NCBI GenBank assembly: GCA_035649895.1 | Contig: DASRIS010000022.1 | Coordinates: forward strand, 1 to 50,639 | Reading direction: 5' to 3' | Source: DASSUC01 sp035649895 | Lineage (GTDB): Bacteria > Actinomycetota > Actinomycetes > Mycobacteriales > Micromonosporaceae | Length of the DNA: 50,639 nucleotides | Part shown: positions 40,239 to 49,141 of the stretch, piece after piece | How the letters are laid out: every line of letters begins with the position of its first letter | How positions within the stretch are numbered: position 1 is the first letter of the stretch | Notes under the pieces: model-generated | Seen by the model: the letters and a program-made list of their open reading frames with translations, nothing else | The model's database searches: none | Told to the model about the DNA's origin: nothing | Translations under genes and position numbers: made by a program

Positions 40239-42734
40239 TTAGTACCCCACCCGCTCGATGCGCGCGCTGCGCGTGTCCTTGCGCACCTCGAAGCGCACCG
40301 GGACCCGTTCGGCGAGCGCGGCCACGTGGGTCACCACGCCGACCATCCGGTCCCCGCGCGCGGCGAGGTTCTCCAGGGTCGCCGCGACCGTGTCCAGCGT
40401 TGCCGCGTCCAGCGTGCCGAAGCCCTCGTCCAGCATGATCGACTCAAGGCCGGCACTCGCCGCGGACACCCCGGCCAGCTGCTCCGACAGGGCCAGCGCC
40501 AAGGCGAGCGAGGCCTGGAACGTCTCCCCGCCGGACAGCGTGCGCACCGCCCGGCGCAGGCCCGCGTCGTGGTGGTCGATGACGAAGAACTCACCCTTGT
40601 CGTGGCCTAGGTCGTACTGGTCGCCGGAGAGCTCGCGCAGGGTCCGCGAGGCGCCCTCGACGAGCAGGTCCAGCGCCTCCTCCAGCAGCCACCGCTCGAA
40701 GTTGTTGGCGCGCAGGTGGGTGGCGAGCGCCTTGGCGATACGGGCCTCGCGCTCCTGTTCGGTGCGCTGCAGGCGCAGCCGGTCGGCCTGCTCGGCGCGT
40801 TCAACCAGCCGCTGGTGCTCCGCCTGCGCCCGCTCCACGGCCAGGTCCGCGGCCCGTGCGTACCCGGCGGGGTCGGCCTCCGCCCGTGGCGGCGGGGCGA
40901 GGCCGGCCTCGGTGAAAAGTCCGGCCAGTGCCGCCGCCGCGGCGGCCACCTGCGCATCGGCCTCGGCAACTGCGGCGCTGCGCTCGCCGCGAGCCGCCGC
41001 GCGGCGCTGCGCCTGCTCCGCCGCCCATCCGGCCAGGCCAGCCCAGGCCGAGGCCAGGTCATCCCGGTCCGCGGGCGGGGGGACCAGCGCGGCCACGCCG
41101 TCGCGGGCGGTGTCAAAGCCGCGCCAGGCCAGGCGCAGCCGCTCGGCGGAGCGCTCCTGCACGGCCTGGGCCCGGCGGTGCGCCTCGCGGGCGGCGCGCA
41201 CGGCCGCCCCGGCCTCGTCCAGCCGCTGTTGGAGAGCCGCGTGCGCGGCCAGCTCCCCGCGCAGCACCCCGGGCGCCGGCGCGCCGGCCAGCCGCCGGTC
41301 CGCCTCGGCCAGCCGCGCGGCAAGCTGGTCCCGCTGGGCCGTTGCTGCGGCCAGCGTCCGGTCCAGGTCGCGGGCTGCGCGGTCGCGCTCGGCGACCACC
41401 TGGGCCGTCGCGTCGGCCGCCTTGCGGGCCGCCTGGCCGGCCGCCTTCGCCGCGGCGACCGCCGAGCCGGCGGGCACCGGCGGCACCACGGGGACCGGCT
41501 GAGTACACACCGGGCAGGGCTCGCCGGGGGCGAGCTGCGCGCGCAGCGCCGCGGCCTGGTCGGCCGCCTGTGCCGCCTGGTACGCGGCGTGCGCCGCCGC
41601 CAGCGCCTCGTCGGCGCGGGCGGCCTCGGCCTGGGCCGCGGCGAGCGCGCCGGCCGCCCGGGCGTACTCATCTTCGGCTACGGTGACCGCCGCCGCCAGG
41701 TCACCGGCGTGAGCGCGCAGCCGGTCCTGCTCGCCGTAGCTGTCCAGCAGCCGGCGCAGCGCGGCCGGGTCAGGCCCGGCGGCCACCTCGCCGCGCAGCT
41801 TCTCCTCCCGCTCCTCGGCGGCGGTGACGGCGGCCAGCGCGCCGGCGAGGCCGGCCAGCGCCGTGGCGGCGGCGCCGGTGAGCACCTCGAGCCCGGCCGG
41901 TGGGCGGACCGCGCCGAGCAGGCTCAGCTCCGCCTCCACTGCGGCGAGGGACTCCCGGGCCCCGGCGGCGCGCTCCCGGGCGGCGTGCAGCGCCGGGGTG
42001 GTCGCCTCGACCTGCTCGACCAGCTCACGCAGGGCCGCTGCCCGCGCCGCGGCGGTGGCCAGCCGAGCCTCGTCCACATCGGACACCTCGGCCAGCAGCC
42101 GCTCCACCGCCTGCACCTGCGCCTCGGCCGCGGTGGCGAGGACCGCGGCCCGCTCCCGTACCCGGTCGTAGACGTGCAGGCCGAGCAGGTTCACCAGGAT
42201 CTGCTGCCGGGTGGCGGGCTTGGCGTGCAGGAACTCGGCGAACTCGCCCTGCGGCAGCACCACGCACGTGGTGAACTGCTCGTACGGCAGACCGACCGCC
42301 TCGCGTACCGCCTGGTCCATCTCGCCCGGCGTGCCGGCGAGCACCTCGCCGAGGTCGTCGGGGGTGAGGCCGGTGTCGAACCGCCGCACGTCAAAGCCTG
42401 GCGGCAGCAGCTCCAGCCCGGCCTGGGCGGTGCTCACCCGGCCCTTGCCGTCGCGGCGGACCACCCGGGTCGCCACGTAGCGGTCGCCGGCCGACTGGAA
42501 GACCAGGCGCACCCGAGCCTCGGTGGAGGAGGGGGCCAGCGCGTTGACGATGGCGTTCTTGCTGCCCCAGCGGGGCACCGTGCCGTAGAGGGCGAAGCAG
42601 ACCGCGTCGAGCACAGTAGACTTGCCCGAGCCGGTCGGCCCGACCAGCGCGAAGAAGTCCGTGTCGGTGAAGTCGACCGTCGTCGGCTCGCGGAAGAGGG
42701 CGAACCCGGCGAGGTCCAGCCGCAACGGCCGCAT
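40239..42734 (-). CDS. sbcC: Rad50-like SbcC ATPase
   Basis: 831 residues from ATG 42734, sharing its A with the sbcD stop (TGATG). N-terminal ABC head FALVGPTGSGKSTVLDA (Walker A) with QGEFAEFLHAKP (the Q-loop/SbcC signature), two long Ala/Arg/Glu-rich coiled coils, a zinc hook CPVC near residue 406, and the C-terminal head with signature TLSGGETFQASLALALAL and Walker B IMLDEGFGTLD. With SbcD it opens and trims blocked or hairpin DNA ends. Typical actinobacterial length. Confidence 0.95.
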   Translation of the reverse strand: MRPLRLDLAGFALFREPTTVDFTDTDFFALVGPTGSGKSTVLDAVCFALYGTVPRWGSKNAIVNALAPSSTEARVRLVFQSAGDRYVATRVVRRDGKGRVSTAQAGLELLPPGFDVRRFDTGLTPDDLGEVLAGTPGEMDQAVREAVGLPYEQFTTCVVLPQGEFAEFLHAKPATRQQILVNLLGLHVYDRVRERAAVLATAAEAQVQAVERLLAEVSDVDEARLATAAARAAALRELVEQVEATTPALHAARERAAGARESLAAVEAELSLLGAVRPPAGLEVLTGAAATALAGLAGALAAVTAAEEREEKLRGEVAAGPDPAALRRLLDSYGEQDRLRAHAGDLAAAVTVAEDEYARAAGALAAAQAEAARADEALAAAHAAYQAAQAADQAAALRAQLAPGEPCPVCTQPVPVVPPVPAGSAVAAAKAAGQAARKAADATAQVVAERDRAARDLDRTLAAATAQRDQLAARLAEADRRLAGAPAPGVLRGELAAHAALQQRLDEAGAAVRAAREAHRRAQAVQERSAERLRLAWRGFDTARDGVAALVPPPADRDDLASAWAGLAGWAAEQAQRRAAARGERSAAVAEADAQVAAAAAALAGLFTEAGLAPPPRAEADPAGYARAADLAVERAQAEHQRLVERAEQADRLRLQRTEQEREARIAKALATHLRANNFERWLLEEALDLLVEGASRTLRELSGDQYDLGHDKGEFFVIDHHDAGLRRAVRTLSGGETFQASLALALALSEQLAGVSAASAGLESIMLDEGFGTLDAATLDTVAATLENLAARGDRMVGVVTHVAALAERVPVRFEVRKDTRSARIERVGY

Positions 42735-43876
42735 CAGCTGCTCACCTCGTCGTAGAGCCGGTCGAAGAGGGTCCGCACCGCCTCGTCGTCGTGCCCGCGG
42801 CTGGTCAGGTAGTCGGCGAACAGGTCCCGCGGGGAGCGGCCGGAGCGCTGGGCGGCCCGGCTGCCGCCCTTGGCCGGATCCAGCAGCTGCGGGTCGATGC
42901 GCACCTCCAGCGCCTGAGGCAGCAGCGCCTGCACCTCCTCGCGCAGGCCGGCCCGCGGCTGCTCGCGTACGTAGACCCGCAGCCACGCCGTACCGGGGTC
43001 CATCGTGGACAGCTCGGCCAGGCTCCCGCGGACGGTGCGCAGCGGCGTGGCGGCGCTGACCGGCACCTCGCGCACCTTCGCCGGGGTCTCCGCGGTGACC
43101 TCCACGACCGACACCGACGGGGTGTTCTCCTCCTCGCCGAAGTCGACCGCGAGCGGGCTGCCGCAGTAGTGCACCGGGCACGGGCCGGGGACCTGCTGGC
43201 GGCGGTGCAGGTGACCGAGGGCCACGTAGTGCGCGCTGCTGGGGAAGACCGTGGCCGGCACCGCGTACGACTGGATGGTCTGCGCCTCGCGCTCGCCGCC
43301 GCCGGCCTTGGCGCCCACCACGGTCAGGTGCGCGGTGACCAGGTTGACCGTGCCGGCGGTGAAACCGGCGCAGAGCACGGCGAGCAGCCGGGCCACGTGG
43401 TCGGCGTAGGTCTGGGTCGCCTCGGCCGCGGTCAGCTCGAACATCTCGGTGGCGCGTACGGCGTACCGCTGGGACAGGAACGGCAGGGCGACCAGCCGCC
43501 AGTCCTCGCCACCGGCGGTGGTGCCGGTCAGCACGTGCTCGGCGGCGGAGCGTACGGTGCCGCGCAGGGCGACCCCGGCGGCCTCGGCCCACGGGCGCAG
43601 CGCGTCCAGCTCCGGCCCGTTGTCGTGGTTGCCGCCGATCGCCACCACCTGCGCCCCGGTGCCGCGCAGCGCGGACAGCGCCCGGGTGACGATCCGCTTG
43701 GCCTCGGCCCCGGGCGTCGCGGTGTCGAACAGGTCCCCGGCCACCAGCACCAGGTCCGGCCGCTCGGTGCGGGCGATGCCGACCAGCTCGGCGAGGACCG
43801 CCTTGTGCTCGTCGACCCGCCGGTGGCCCTTGAGCACCTTGCCGACGTGCCAGTCCGAGGTGTGCAGGATCTTCAT
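42734..43876 (-). CDS. sbcD: Mre11-like SbcD nuclease
   Basis: 380 residues. Calcineurin-like phosphoesterase with all five metal motifs: HTSDWHVGK (D8, H10), VAGDLFD, IGGNHDNG, TAHLTV and LGHLHRRQ. The C-terminal part (from about 275) holds the capping domain and the SbcC-binding helices. Mn-dependent exonuclease/endonuclease acting with SbcC on double-strand ends. It lies 33 bases downstream of herA. Confidence 0.95.
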   Translation of the reverse strand: MKILHTSDWHVGKVLKGHRRVDEHKAVLAELVGIARTERPDLVLVAGDLFDTATPGAEAKRIVTRALSALRGTGAQVVAIGGNHDNGPELDALRPWAEAAGVALRGTVRSAAEHVLTGTTAGGEDWRLVALPFLSQRYAVRATEMFELTAAEATQTYADHVARLLAVLCAGFTAGTVNLVTAHLTVVGAKAGGGEREAQTIQSYAVPATVFPSSAHYVALGHLHRRQQVPGPCPVHYCGSPLAVDFGEEENTPSVSVVEVTAETPAKVREVPVSAATPLRTVRGSLAELSTMDPGTAWLRVYVREQPRAGLREEVQALLPQALEVRIDPQLLDPAKGGSRAAQRSGRSPRDLFADYLTSRGHDDEAVRTLFDRLYDEVSS

Positions 43877-43909
43877 CGGCCAGCGGCTCCAGGTGGGTCC
43901 GTCAGAAGG

Positions 43910-45691
43910 TCAGAACGGGATGTCGTCGTCGGCTCCGGCGGCGCCCGAGCCGGCTCGCGCCCCGACCACCGCGAACGGGTCGGCGGCCTGCACGATCGAG
44001 CGCAGCGTCGCGCTGGGTGCGGCGCCCGCCTCGGCGACGCGGGTGGCCCACGCCGGGAACGGGAACTCCAGGCACAGCGGCACCGGGATGTCCGGCTGGT
44101 TGACGAACATCGTGCCGGGGCGGGCCAGCAGCGCGCGCTGGCGCTGCACCGGCGGCAGGAAGCCGTACTCCGGCCGGGACGCCTCCGCCGGGTCGAGGCG
44201 GCCGACGACCTTGACCGCCGAGTTGGTGATGATGCGCCGCTCCACCTCGCTCGCGGTCTGCTGCGCGCCGATCAGGATGACCCCGAGCGAGCGGCCCCGC
44301 TCGGCGATGTCCAGCAGCACCTCCTTGATCGGCGAGGAGCCCTCGCGCGGTGCGTACTTGTTGAGCTCGTCCAGCACGACGAAGAGCAGCGGGCGGGCGG
44401 TGCCGGCCTTCTCCTTGCGCTCGAACTCGGTCTTGAGGGTGACCCCGACCACGAAGCGCTGCGCGCGGTCGGGCAGGTTGTGCAGGTCCACCACGGTCAC
44501 CTGGGCGCTGGCCGCGGTGTTGACCTGGTGCGGGCGCCGGGTCGGCAGGTCGCCGCGGACCAACCGGCCCAGGTCGCGCTTGCTGGCGATGAGGCGGCGG
44601 CTGAACGCGTTGACCGTGCCCTGCCCGATCGCGGACCCGGCCCAGGTCACGCGGGTGGCGTCGTCGCTGAGCCGGTCCACGACGAAGTCGACCAGGCCCG
44701 CGTAGGAGTGCAGCCGGGTGCCGTCGACGACCACCCCGCCGTCGGCCGGCTGGGCGGCCCGGGCCAGGTGCGCGGTGACCGCGTGCACCACCATCGTGTA
44801 CTGCTGCCGCTCGTCGTCGGCGTCGGCGAACACGTACGGCAGCAGCCGGTCGGCGCAGAGCTCCTCCAGCGTCCAGTAGAAGCTGTCCACGCCGGCCAGC
44901 CGGCTGCTCACGTCGGGCGTGCCGGAGCTGTCGCCGGCCCGCGGCGGGGCGTAGACCCGCACGTCCGGGAAGGCCGCGGCGGGCAGGCCGAGCCGGGCGT
45001 ACGCGCCGGTGGTCGCGGCGTCCAGCCGGGTGTTGGGATGGTCGAGGAAGAGCAGGTCCTCGCCCTTGACGTTGAAGATGAGCGCGCGGGTGTTGACCGC
45101 TTCGGCGCCGAGCACCCCGGAGCGCAGCGCGGAGTAGAGCAGGAACGTGGCGAAGCTGGTCTTGGTCGCCACGCCCGAGATGCCGGAGATGGAGACGTGG
45201 GCGCCGCGGGTGCCGTCGAGGAAGTCCGCGTTGAGGAAGACCGGCAGCCCCTCCCGCCCGGTCCCGATCGGGATCGGCCGCTCCATCCGGTCGAAGTGCA
45301 GCGCCGCGGCGCGGGCCGGGCCCTCGGCCCGGTGCACCAGCGCTCCGGGCATCGGCGGCACGTAGACCTCGGGCTCCACCCGGGTGGTGGTGACCTCCGC
45401 GGCCTCCTGCACCTGGGCGGGGAGCATGCCGTCGGCGATGGCGAACACGTCCGACTCGAACTGGGCGCCCTCGTGCCGGGCCCGGACCCCGGTGACCACC
45501 CCGGCGATGCGGACCAGGTCCCCGTCGGGCAGCAGCCGCTCGGTGACCACCACGTCGTCGAGCTGCAGGTAGCTGCCGGGTGCCACGGCGGTCCAGAACT
45601 GCAACGGAGTGGCGTCCGCCGTGCCGAGCACCCGGCCGACCGGCTCGGCACCGTGGCCCTCACGCAGCCCAGAGGTCGTCACGGGCCTCAT
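43910..45691 (-). CDS. herA: HerA-like FtsK/HerA-family ATPase, atypical Walker A
   Basis: 593 residues from ATG 45691. N-terminal HAS-barrel (about 15-110: VGRVLGTADATPLQFWTAVA), then a RecA-like ATPase core. The P-loop position reads ISGISGVATKTSF (168-180): the usual G-K pair is T-K and there is one extra residue. Walker B is intact (LLFVVLDELNKYAP), followed by ILIGAQQTASEVERRI and RLDPAEASRPEYGFL, as in HerA DNA translocases. In archaea HerA hexamers drive DNA into NurA. First gene of the five-gene repair operon; tail 'ADDDIPF' is an acidic-hydrophobic end like those that bind SSB partners. ATP use with this P-loop is unproven, though I recall related actinobacterial proteins with the same variant. 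Confidence 0.85.
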   Translation of the reverse strand: MRPVTTSGLREGHGAEPVGRVLGTADATPLQFWTAVAPGSYLQLDDVVVTERLLPDGDLVRIAGVVTGVRARHEGAQFESDVFAIADGMLPAQVQEAAEVTTTRVEPEVYVPPMPGALVHRAEGPARAAALHFDRMERPIPIGTGREGLPVFLNADFLDGTRGAHVSISGISGVATKTSFATFLLYSALRSGVLGAEAVNTRALIFNVKGEDLLFLDHPNTRLDAATTGAYARLGLPAAAFPDVRVYAPPRAGDSSGTPDVSSRLAGVDSFYWTLEELCADRLLPYVFADADDERQQYTMVVHAVTAHLARAAQPADGGVVVDGTRLHSYAGLVDFVVDRLSDDATRVTWAGSAIGQGTVNAFSRRLIASKRDLGRLVRGDLPTRRPHQVNTAASAQVTVVDLHNLPDRAQRFVVGVTLKTEFERKEKAGTARPLLFVVLDELNKYAPREGSSPIKEVLLDIAERGRSLGVILIGAQQTASEVERRIITNSAVKVVGRLDPAEASRPEYGFLPPVQRQRALLARPGTMFVNQPDIPVPLCLEFPFPAWATRVAEAGAAPSATLRSIVQAADPFAVVGARAGSGAAGADDDIPF

Positions 45692-45828
45692 CGTGCCCCA
45701 CGTTGCACGCCAAGCGTCGGATGTCGCCTGTGTACCGCGTGCCAACATCAGGATAATCTGCCACAAAACATGTCAGAGCAGCGTTAGGAAGGCCCGACCG
45801 GCCGGTGGTCCCCAGCCATCCACACCCT

Positions 45829-45850
45829 TTGTCCACAGCCCTGTGGAAAA
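45829..45850. promoter_or_regulatory. Pair of inverted DnaA boxes
   Basis: TTGTCCACA (45829-45837), identical to the actinobacterial DnaA-box consensus, is followed after four bases by TGTGGAAAA (45842-45850), which is TTTTCCACA on the other strand. CCATCCACA just upstream (around 45816-45824) is a weaker third site. No dnaA, dnaN or origin genes are near, so this is not oriC; DnaA-dependent control of the herA operon is possible. Confidence 0.55.
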
Positions 45851-46033
45851 CACCGCCCACGAGCCATGCCGGTCCGGCAGCGCATCGGCGAGCCTGCGAC
45901 ATCTCATGAGGTGAGCTGCGTCCTCTTGGTCGTTTATGTCGTACCTGTGATAGGTCGTGGGGTCGCGGATGGCCCCCGCCCGCCCGATCGAGCTCTACGG
46001 CCGTCCGTGACGCGCCCATGATCGCGATCTGAA

Positions 46034-46066
46034 CGCCAAAAGTGTAGTTTTACTACACTTCTGGCG
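46034..46066. promoter_or_regulatory. Strong 15-bp inverted repeat with 3-base loop
   Basis: CGCCAAAAGTGTAGT / ACTACACTTCTGGCG with one mismatch around TTT; the core of 21 bases (46040-46060) is a perfect palindrome apart from its centre. It is AT-rich amid GC-rich DNA. It may be a repressor operator or a hairpin RNA element. A palindrome GATCGCGATC (46020-46029) lies just before it. Confidence 0.65.
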
Positions 46067-46282
46067 CTGAACTCGTGATCTTGATAGCGCTGACGCGCCG
46101 AAGTCTCGCTTGGTCCACGAGATTGACGCGAAATGGCCGCAGCCAAGTCCGAGTTGGATCTTTCTGTGGCTGTTCAGAGTGCCCGACCGTCCGCATGCGC
46201 CATCGTCGCGCGGCTACCTGCTGGCCGGTGCGTCATTGTGGAGGCGTCGGCGCGGCGCACACTGCGGTCGCTGGTCGCTGCG

Positions 46283-47065
46283 TCAGGCCTGCGCTGAGCT
46301 GTCGGCCACGGCGGCTGGGCTGTTGCTGCTGCGCACATAGCGCAGCAGCAACAGGTCGTCGGCGGCGAGGGCGTGGCGCAGCGCGTACCGGCGGGCGCCG
46401 CCTGGCAGCTCCGGTGGGCCGGCGATGATCCGGCTCGCGCCGGGCCCAGCGACCAGCGGTGAGATGCTCAGGCACACCTCGTCCACGAGGTCGGCGGCGG
46501 CGAGCGACCCGAACAGCACCGGGCCGCCCTCGCACAGCAGCTGGCGCAGGCCCCGTGCGCGCAGCGCGGCGAGCGCGGCCGGCAGGTCAACCACGGCGTC
46601 GCCCAGCGCGAGGACGTCGGCGACAGCGCCGAGCGCGGCCCGCGCCGCTGCTGGCGCGTTGGCGTGGGTGAGCACGACCGGGCGTACCGGCGCCTCCGCC
46701 AGGGCCGGGTTGGCCGGGTCCAGGTCGAGCCGGGCCGACACGACGACGAGCGGTGGGCACTCGGCGAGCCCGTGGGCGCGGCGCCAGGCCCGCCGCCGCT
46801 CGTCCAGGCGCAGCGGCCCGTAGCCCTCGTTCCGCAGCGTGCCTGCACCCACGATGAGCGCGTCGCAGAACATCCGCAGCAGGCCGAAGACCCGCTTGTC
46901 GGCTGGCGAGGACAGGCCCTCCGAGTGGCCGTCGACGGTCACCGCCCCATCGACGCTGGCGACGAAGTTGACCCGCAGCGCAGGCACGGCGGGGTCGTCA
47001 GGTGCGTAGAGCGCGGCCAGGTCGGCATCGTCCAGCACTCCCGGACCGGGCCGGAGCACGTGCAT
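46283..47065 (-). CDS. RibD C-terminal-domain reductase (pyrimidine/dihydrofolate reductase fold)
   Basis: 260 residues from ATG 47065; in-frame starts up to 47212 would add an Ala/Arg/Gly-rich stretch unlike the family. RibD_C fold: RVNFVASVDGAVTVDGHSEGLSS, ALIVGAGTLRNEGYGPLR with the nucleotide-binding Gly, LLCEGGPVLFGSLAAADLVDE and a last strand. Relatives reduce 5-amino-6-ribosylamino-pyrimidinedione in riboflavin synthesis or act on other pterin-like substrates with NADPH. No other riboflavin gene is nearby, so a riboflavin role is uncertain. Confidence 0.88.
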   Translation of the reverse strand: MHVLRPGPGVLDDADLAALYAPDDPAVPALRVNFVASVDGAVTVDGHSEGLSSPADKRVFGLLRMFCDALIVGAGTLRNEGYGPLRLDERRRAWRRAHGLAECPPLVVVSARLDLDPANPALAEAPVRPVVLTHANAPAAARAALGAVADVLALGDAVVDLPAALAALRARGLRQLLCEGGPVLFGSLAAADLVDEVCLSISPLVAGPGASRIIAGPPELPGGARRYALRHALAADDLLLLRYVRSSNSPAAVADSSAQA

Positions 47066-47333
47066 CTCGTCGCCGGCTCGCCCGCCCGACCGGCCGGCCG
47101 GCTCGCCCGCTGCGCCGCCCACTGCGCCGCTCACTCGCCGGCCCGGCCGGTCGCGGGCGGCGTGGGCGCGGGAGGCCGGTGCTGGCAGTCGCACCAGCTG
47201 CCACCGCGACACTGCTCATGCCGGCGCTGCCGACACGCCCGACAGATCATGAGGAAACCCTATTCAGTACGGGGCCCGGTACGTCAACAATGAGCACGCC
47301 GGCCGGTCGGAGCCGGTCGAGGTGGAGAGGCCC

Positions 47334-47879
47334 ATGTCCCGCCAGATCTACCAGCTGTTGATCACGCTCGCCGACGTGGCACCGCCGGTGTGGCGGCGCG
47401 TGCTCGTCCCCGGCGGGTACACGCTCGACCGGGTCCACCGCACCATCCAGTACGCGATGGGCTGGCAGAACTGCCGCCTGCACTCGTTCGAGATCGACGG
47501 GGAACAGTACGGCGAGCCGGACCCGGACGGCGAGCTGGCGCTGCGGGACGAGCTGGACGCCCGGCTGGACGCGGTGGCCGGCAAGGGCGACTGCTTCACG
47601 TACACCTACGACTTCGGGGACTGGTGGGAGCACCACGTCGCGGTCGAGGACGTGTTCCCGGCCGACGCCGGCCAGGCGTACCCGGTCTGCCGGGAGGGCG
47701 AGCGGGCCTGCCCGCCCGAGGGCATCGGCGGCCCGGACGGGTACGCGCAGCTGCTGGAGGCGCTCGCCGACCCGGCCCATCCGGACCATGCGGCGACGCA
47801 GGAGTGGCTCGGCCGCCGCTACGACCCAGACGCCTTCGTCCCGCAAGCGGTGAGCGTGCTCCTGCGCCGGATGGTGTGA
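47334..47879 (+). CDS. Plasmid pRiA4b ORF-3 family protein
   Basis: 181 residues from ATG 47334, with GGAGAGG just upstream; GTG 47322 is an alternative. Family marks: QLLITLADVAPPVWRRVLVP at the start, LDRVHRTIQYAMGWQNCRLH, FEIDGEQYG, then FTYTYDFGDWWEHHVAVE and the Cys pair in PVCREGERACPPEGIGGPDGY. The family is common on plasmids and next to transposons but has no established biochemical role. An ISAs1 relic lies 66 bases downstream, in keeping with that habit. Confidence 0.9.
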   Translation: MSRQIYQLLITLADVAPPVWRRVLVPGGYTLDRVHRTIQYAMGWQNCRLHSFEIDGEQYGEPDPDGELALRDELDARLDAVAGKGDCFTYTYDFGDWWEHHVAVEDVFPADAGQAYPVCREGERACPPEGIGGPDGYAQLLEALADPAHPDHAATQEWLGRRYDPDAFVPQAVSVLLRRMV

Positions 47880-47944
47880 CGGGCCTGCGAGCACAGCGGC
47901 GGCAGGCCGTCCCAGTGAGCCAGAGCAGTCATGTACGAACATAG

Positions 47945-48256
47945 GTGCGCGTCTGGGCCAGCAAAGAGATTATCTTTGGTATCGCCAGCATGCCCCCGCA
48001 GCTTGCCGGTCCCGAACACCTCAGCTACTACGAACGCTCACACTGGGTGGTGGAGGACCGGCTGCACTGGGTCCGCGACGTGACGTCCCACGAGGACAGC
48101 TCCCAGCTTCGGACCGGAGACCGCGCGCCCCGAGCCTTATCTATCTTCCGTAACCTGGCCATCAGCGCGTTGCGCCTGGCTGGTCGCGCCAACATCGCCC
48201 ATGCCCGCCGCGACCTGCTCAACCACAGCGACGCCTTCGCTGTCTACGGCATCTAA
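47945..48256 (+). pseudogene. ISAs1-family transposase C-terminal remnant
   Basis: About 103 codons, without the catalytic N-terminal DDE part. Family marks are IFGIASMPPQLAGPEHL, then WVVEDRLHWVRDVTSHED with the terminal catalytic-type Glu/Asp region, RTGDRAPRALSIFRNLAISALRL and AGRANIAHARRD. A stop lies directly upstream in frame, so it is a 3' relic. No terminal inverted repeats seen. Confidence 0.8.
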
Positions 48257-48820
48257 ACAACCATCACGAAGACGGACATAACAAAACAACGCCGCGCCCT
48301 GGGCGTTGCACCGCTGCGAGAACCGCAGATACATGACTACGACCCAACCATCCGCCCTTTACCCACAAGGCGGAAAGTTCAGGTCGTGTTACTACACTCT
48401 CGAACCCGTACGGCCTCGCTGGCCGGTACACAAGCCCATGACCAGGGCTGACCCCAAGCCCGATCACGATCGTGCCCACGAACTGCGGCCGGGGCGGCGT
48501 ACCGGTGACATTAGCCCAGGTGAGGAAGCGGTCGCTTCGGCCGGCGCGGCGGAGCCGGAGATGGCGCAGACTGCCCACCCGTGACGGCGCAATCGTGTGG
48601 GGTCGACGGCGCGCCTGAGATGTCCCGTGGTCCACCGCCGGTACGCGTTCGTCGAGCCCCGGGCTGGTCGTGGCGTGAACCGGACACCGGGGCAGTTCGC
48701 AGGGTGGACGCGGGCATCTGAGGCGTGGATGATGGGCGGCGCCGGTGTCTGCGTTGGTGCGATGTCGGTCGCTGGGGCGTCCGCCGACGGGGCCGGTGTT
48801 TTTCTGGGAAGAGGAGGCCT
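48257..48820. other. 564-base gap with no recognisable gene
   Basis: No frame gives a credible protein on either strand. Base composition is mixed and the first 150 bases are AT-richer, fitting the flank of a decayed element. TTACTACACT near 48389 repeats ten bases of the hairpin at 46052. GAGGAGG at the end serves the next gene. Confidence 0.5.
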
Positions 48821-49060
48821 ATGGGAACCTGGTTGAGGCGAGGGGCGATTGCGTTGGTCGCGTCGTCGGCTTTCGCGGGCGGGTTGGTGGTACTGGGTGC
48901 CTCGCCGGCAACCGCGACGACCGCGGCCAAGAAGGACTGCGTTTACGCCGGCCAGACCTATAGTCACGGCGCTATCATCACGGTCGACGCGACGCTCAAA
49001 CAGATTTGCGACAACGGCGAATGGAAGGTCTGGACGCCTCCGGCGCCGAGGGAAGGGTAA
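48821..49060 (+). CDS. Small secreted Cys-containing protein
   Basis: 79 residues from ATG 48821, GAGGAGG at 48811-48817. Signal peptide with LRRGAIALVASSAFAGGLVV and cleavage near PATATT (about residue 33). The mature ~45 residues start KKDCVYAGQTYSHGA and have a second Cys in KQICDNGEWKVW; Cys-x-Tyr-x-Gly-x-x-Tyr and the C-x-N-G-x-W end resemble DUF1496-type or similar small secreted domains, from memory. Role unknown. A strong terminator follows at 49142. Confidence 0.75.
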   Translation: MGTWLRRGAIALVASSAFAGGLVVLGASPATATTAAKKDCVYAGQTYSHGAIITVDATLKQICDNGEWKVWTPPAPREG

Positions 49061-49141
49061 CCGCCAGCGAGAGCGGCGCCAGCGGCAAGTCAAGCGCCAC
49101 GTGACAAGACGGGCCATGGGACATCTCTCCCAGGGCCCGGT

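Larger units (their letters stand above)
45692..46282. other. 591-base gap upstream of herA
   Basis: Non-coding by appearance. It contains a cluster of DnaA-box-like sites (45815-45850) and a strong hairpin (46034-46066), both listed separately. The herA promoter must lie here; TATCCT on the minus strand (around 45752-45757) is a possible -10 but without a good -35. Confidence 0.6.

Noticed and set aside
40716..42755. Long plus-strand open frames opposite sbcC, sbcD and herA (also 42791-45787)
   Set aside because: Gly/Arg/His/Gln-rich shadows of the minus-strand genes with no motifs or ribosome sites.
45829..45850. Replication origin
   Set aside because: Only two good DnaA boxes and a weak third, no dnaA/dnaN/gidB/rpmH context and no AT-rich unwinding block.
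48264..48635. Minus-strand 123-codon open frame
   Set aside because: Composition and position in a decayed region give no support; no ribosome site or motif.
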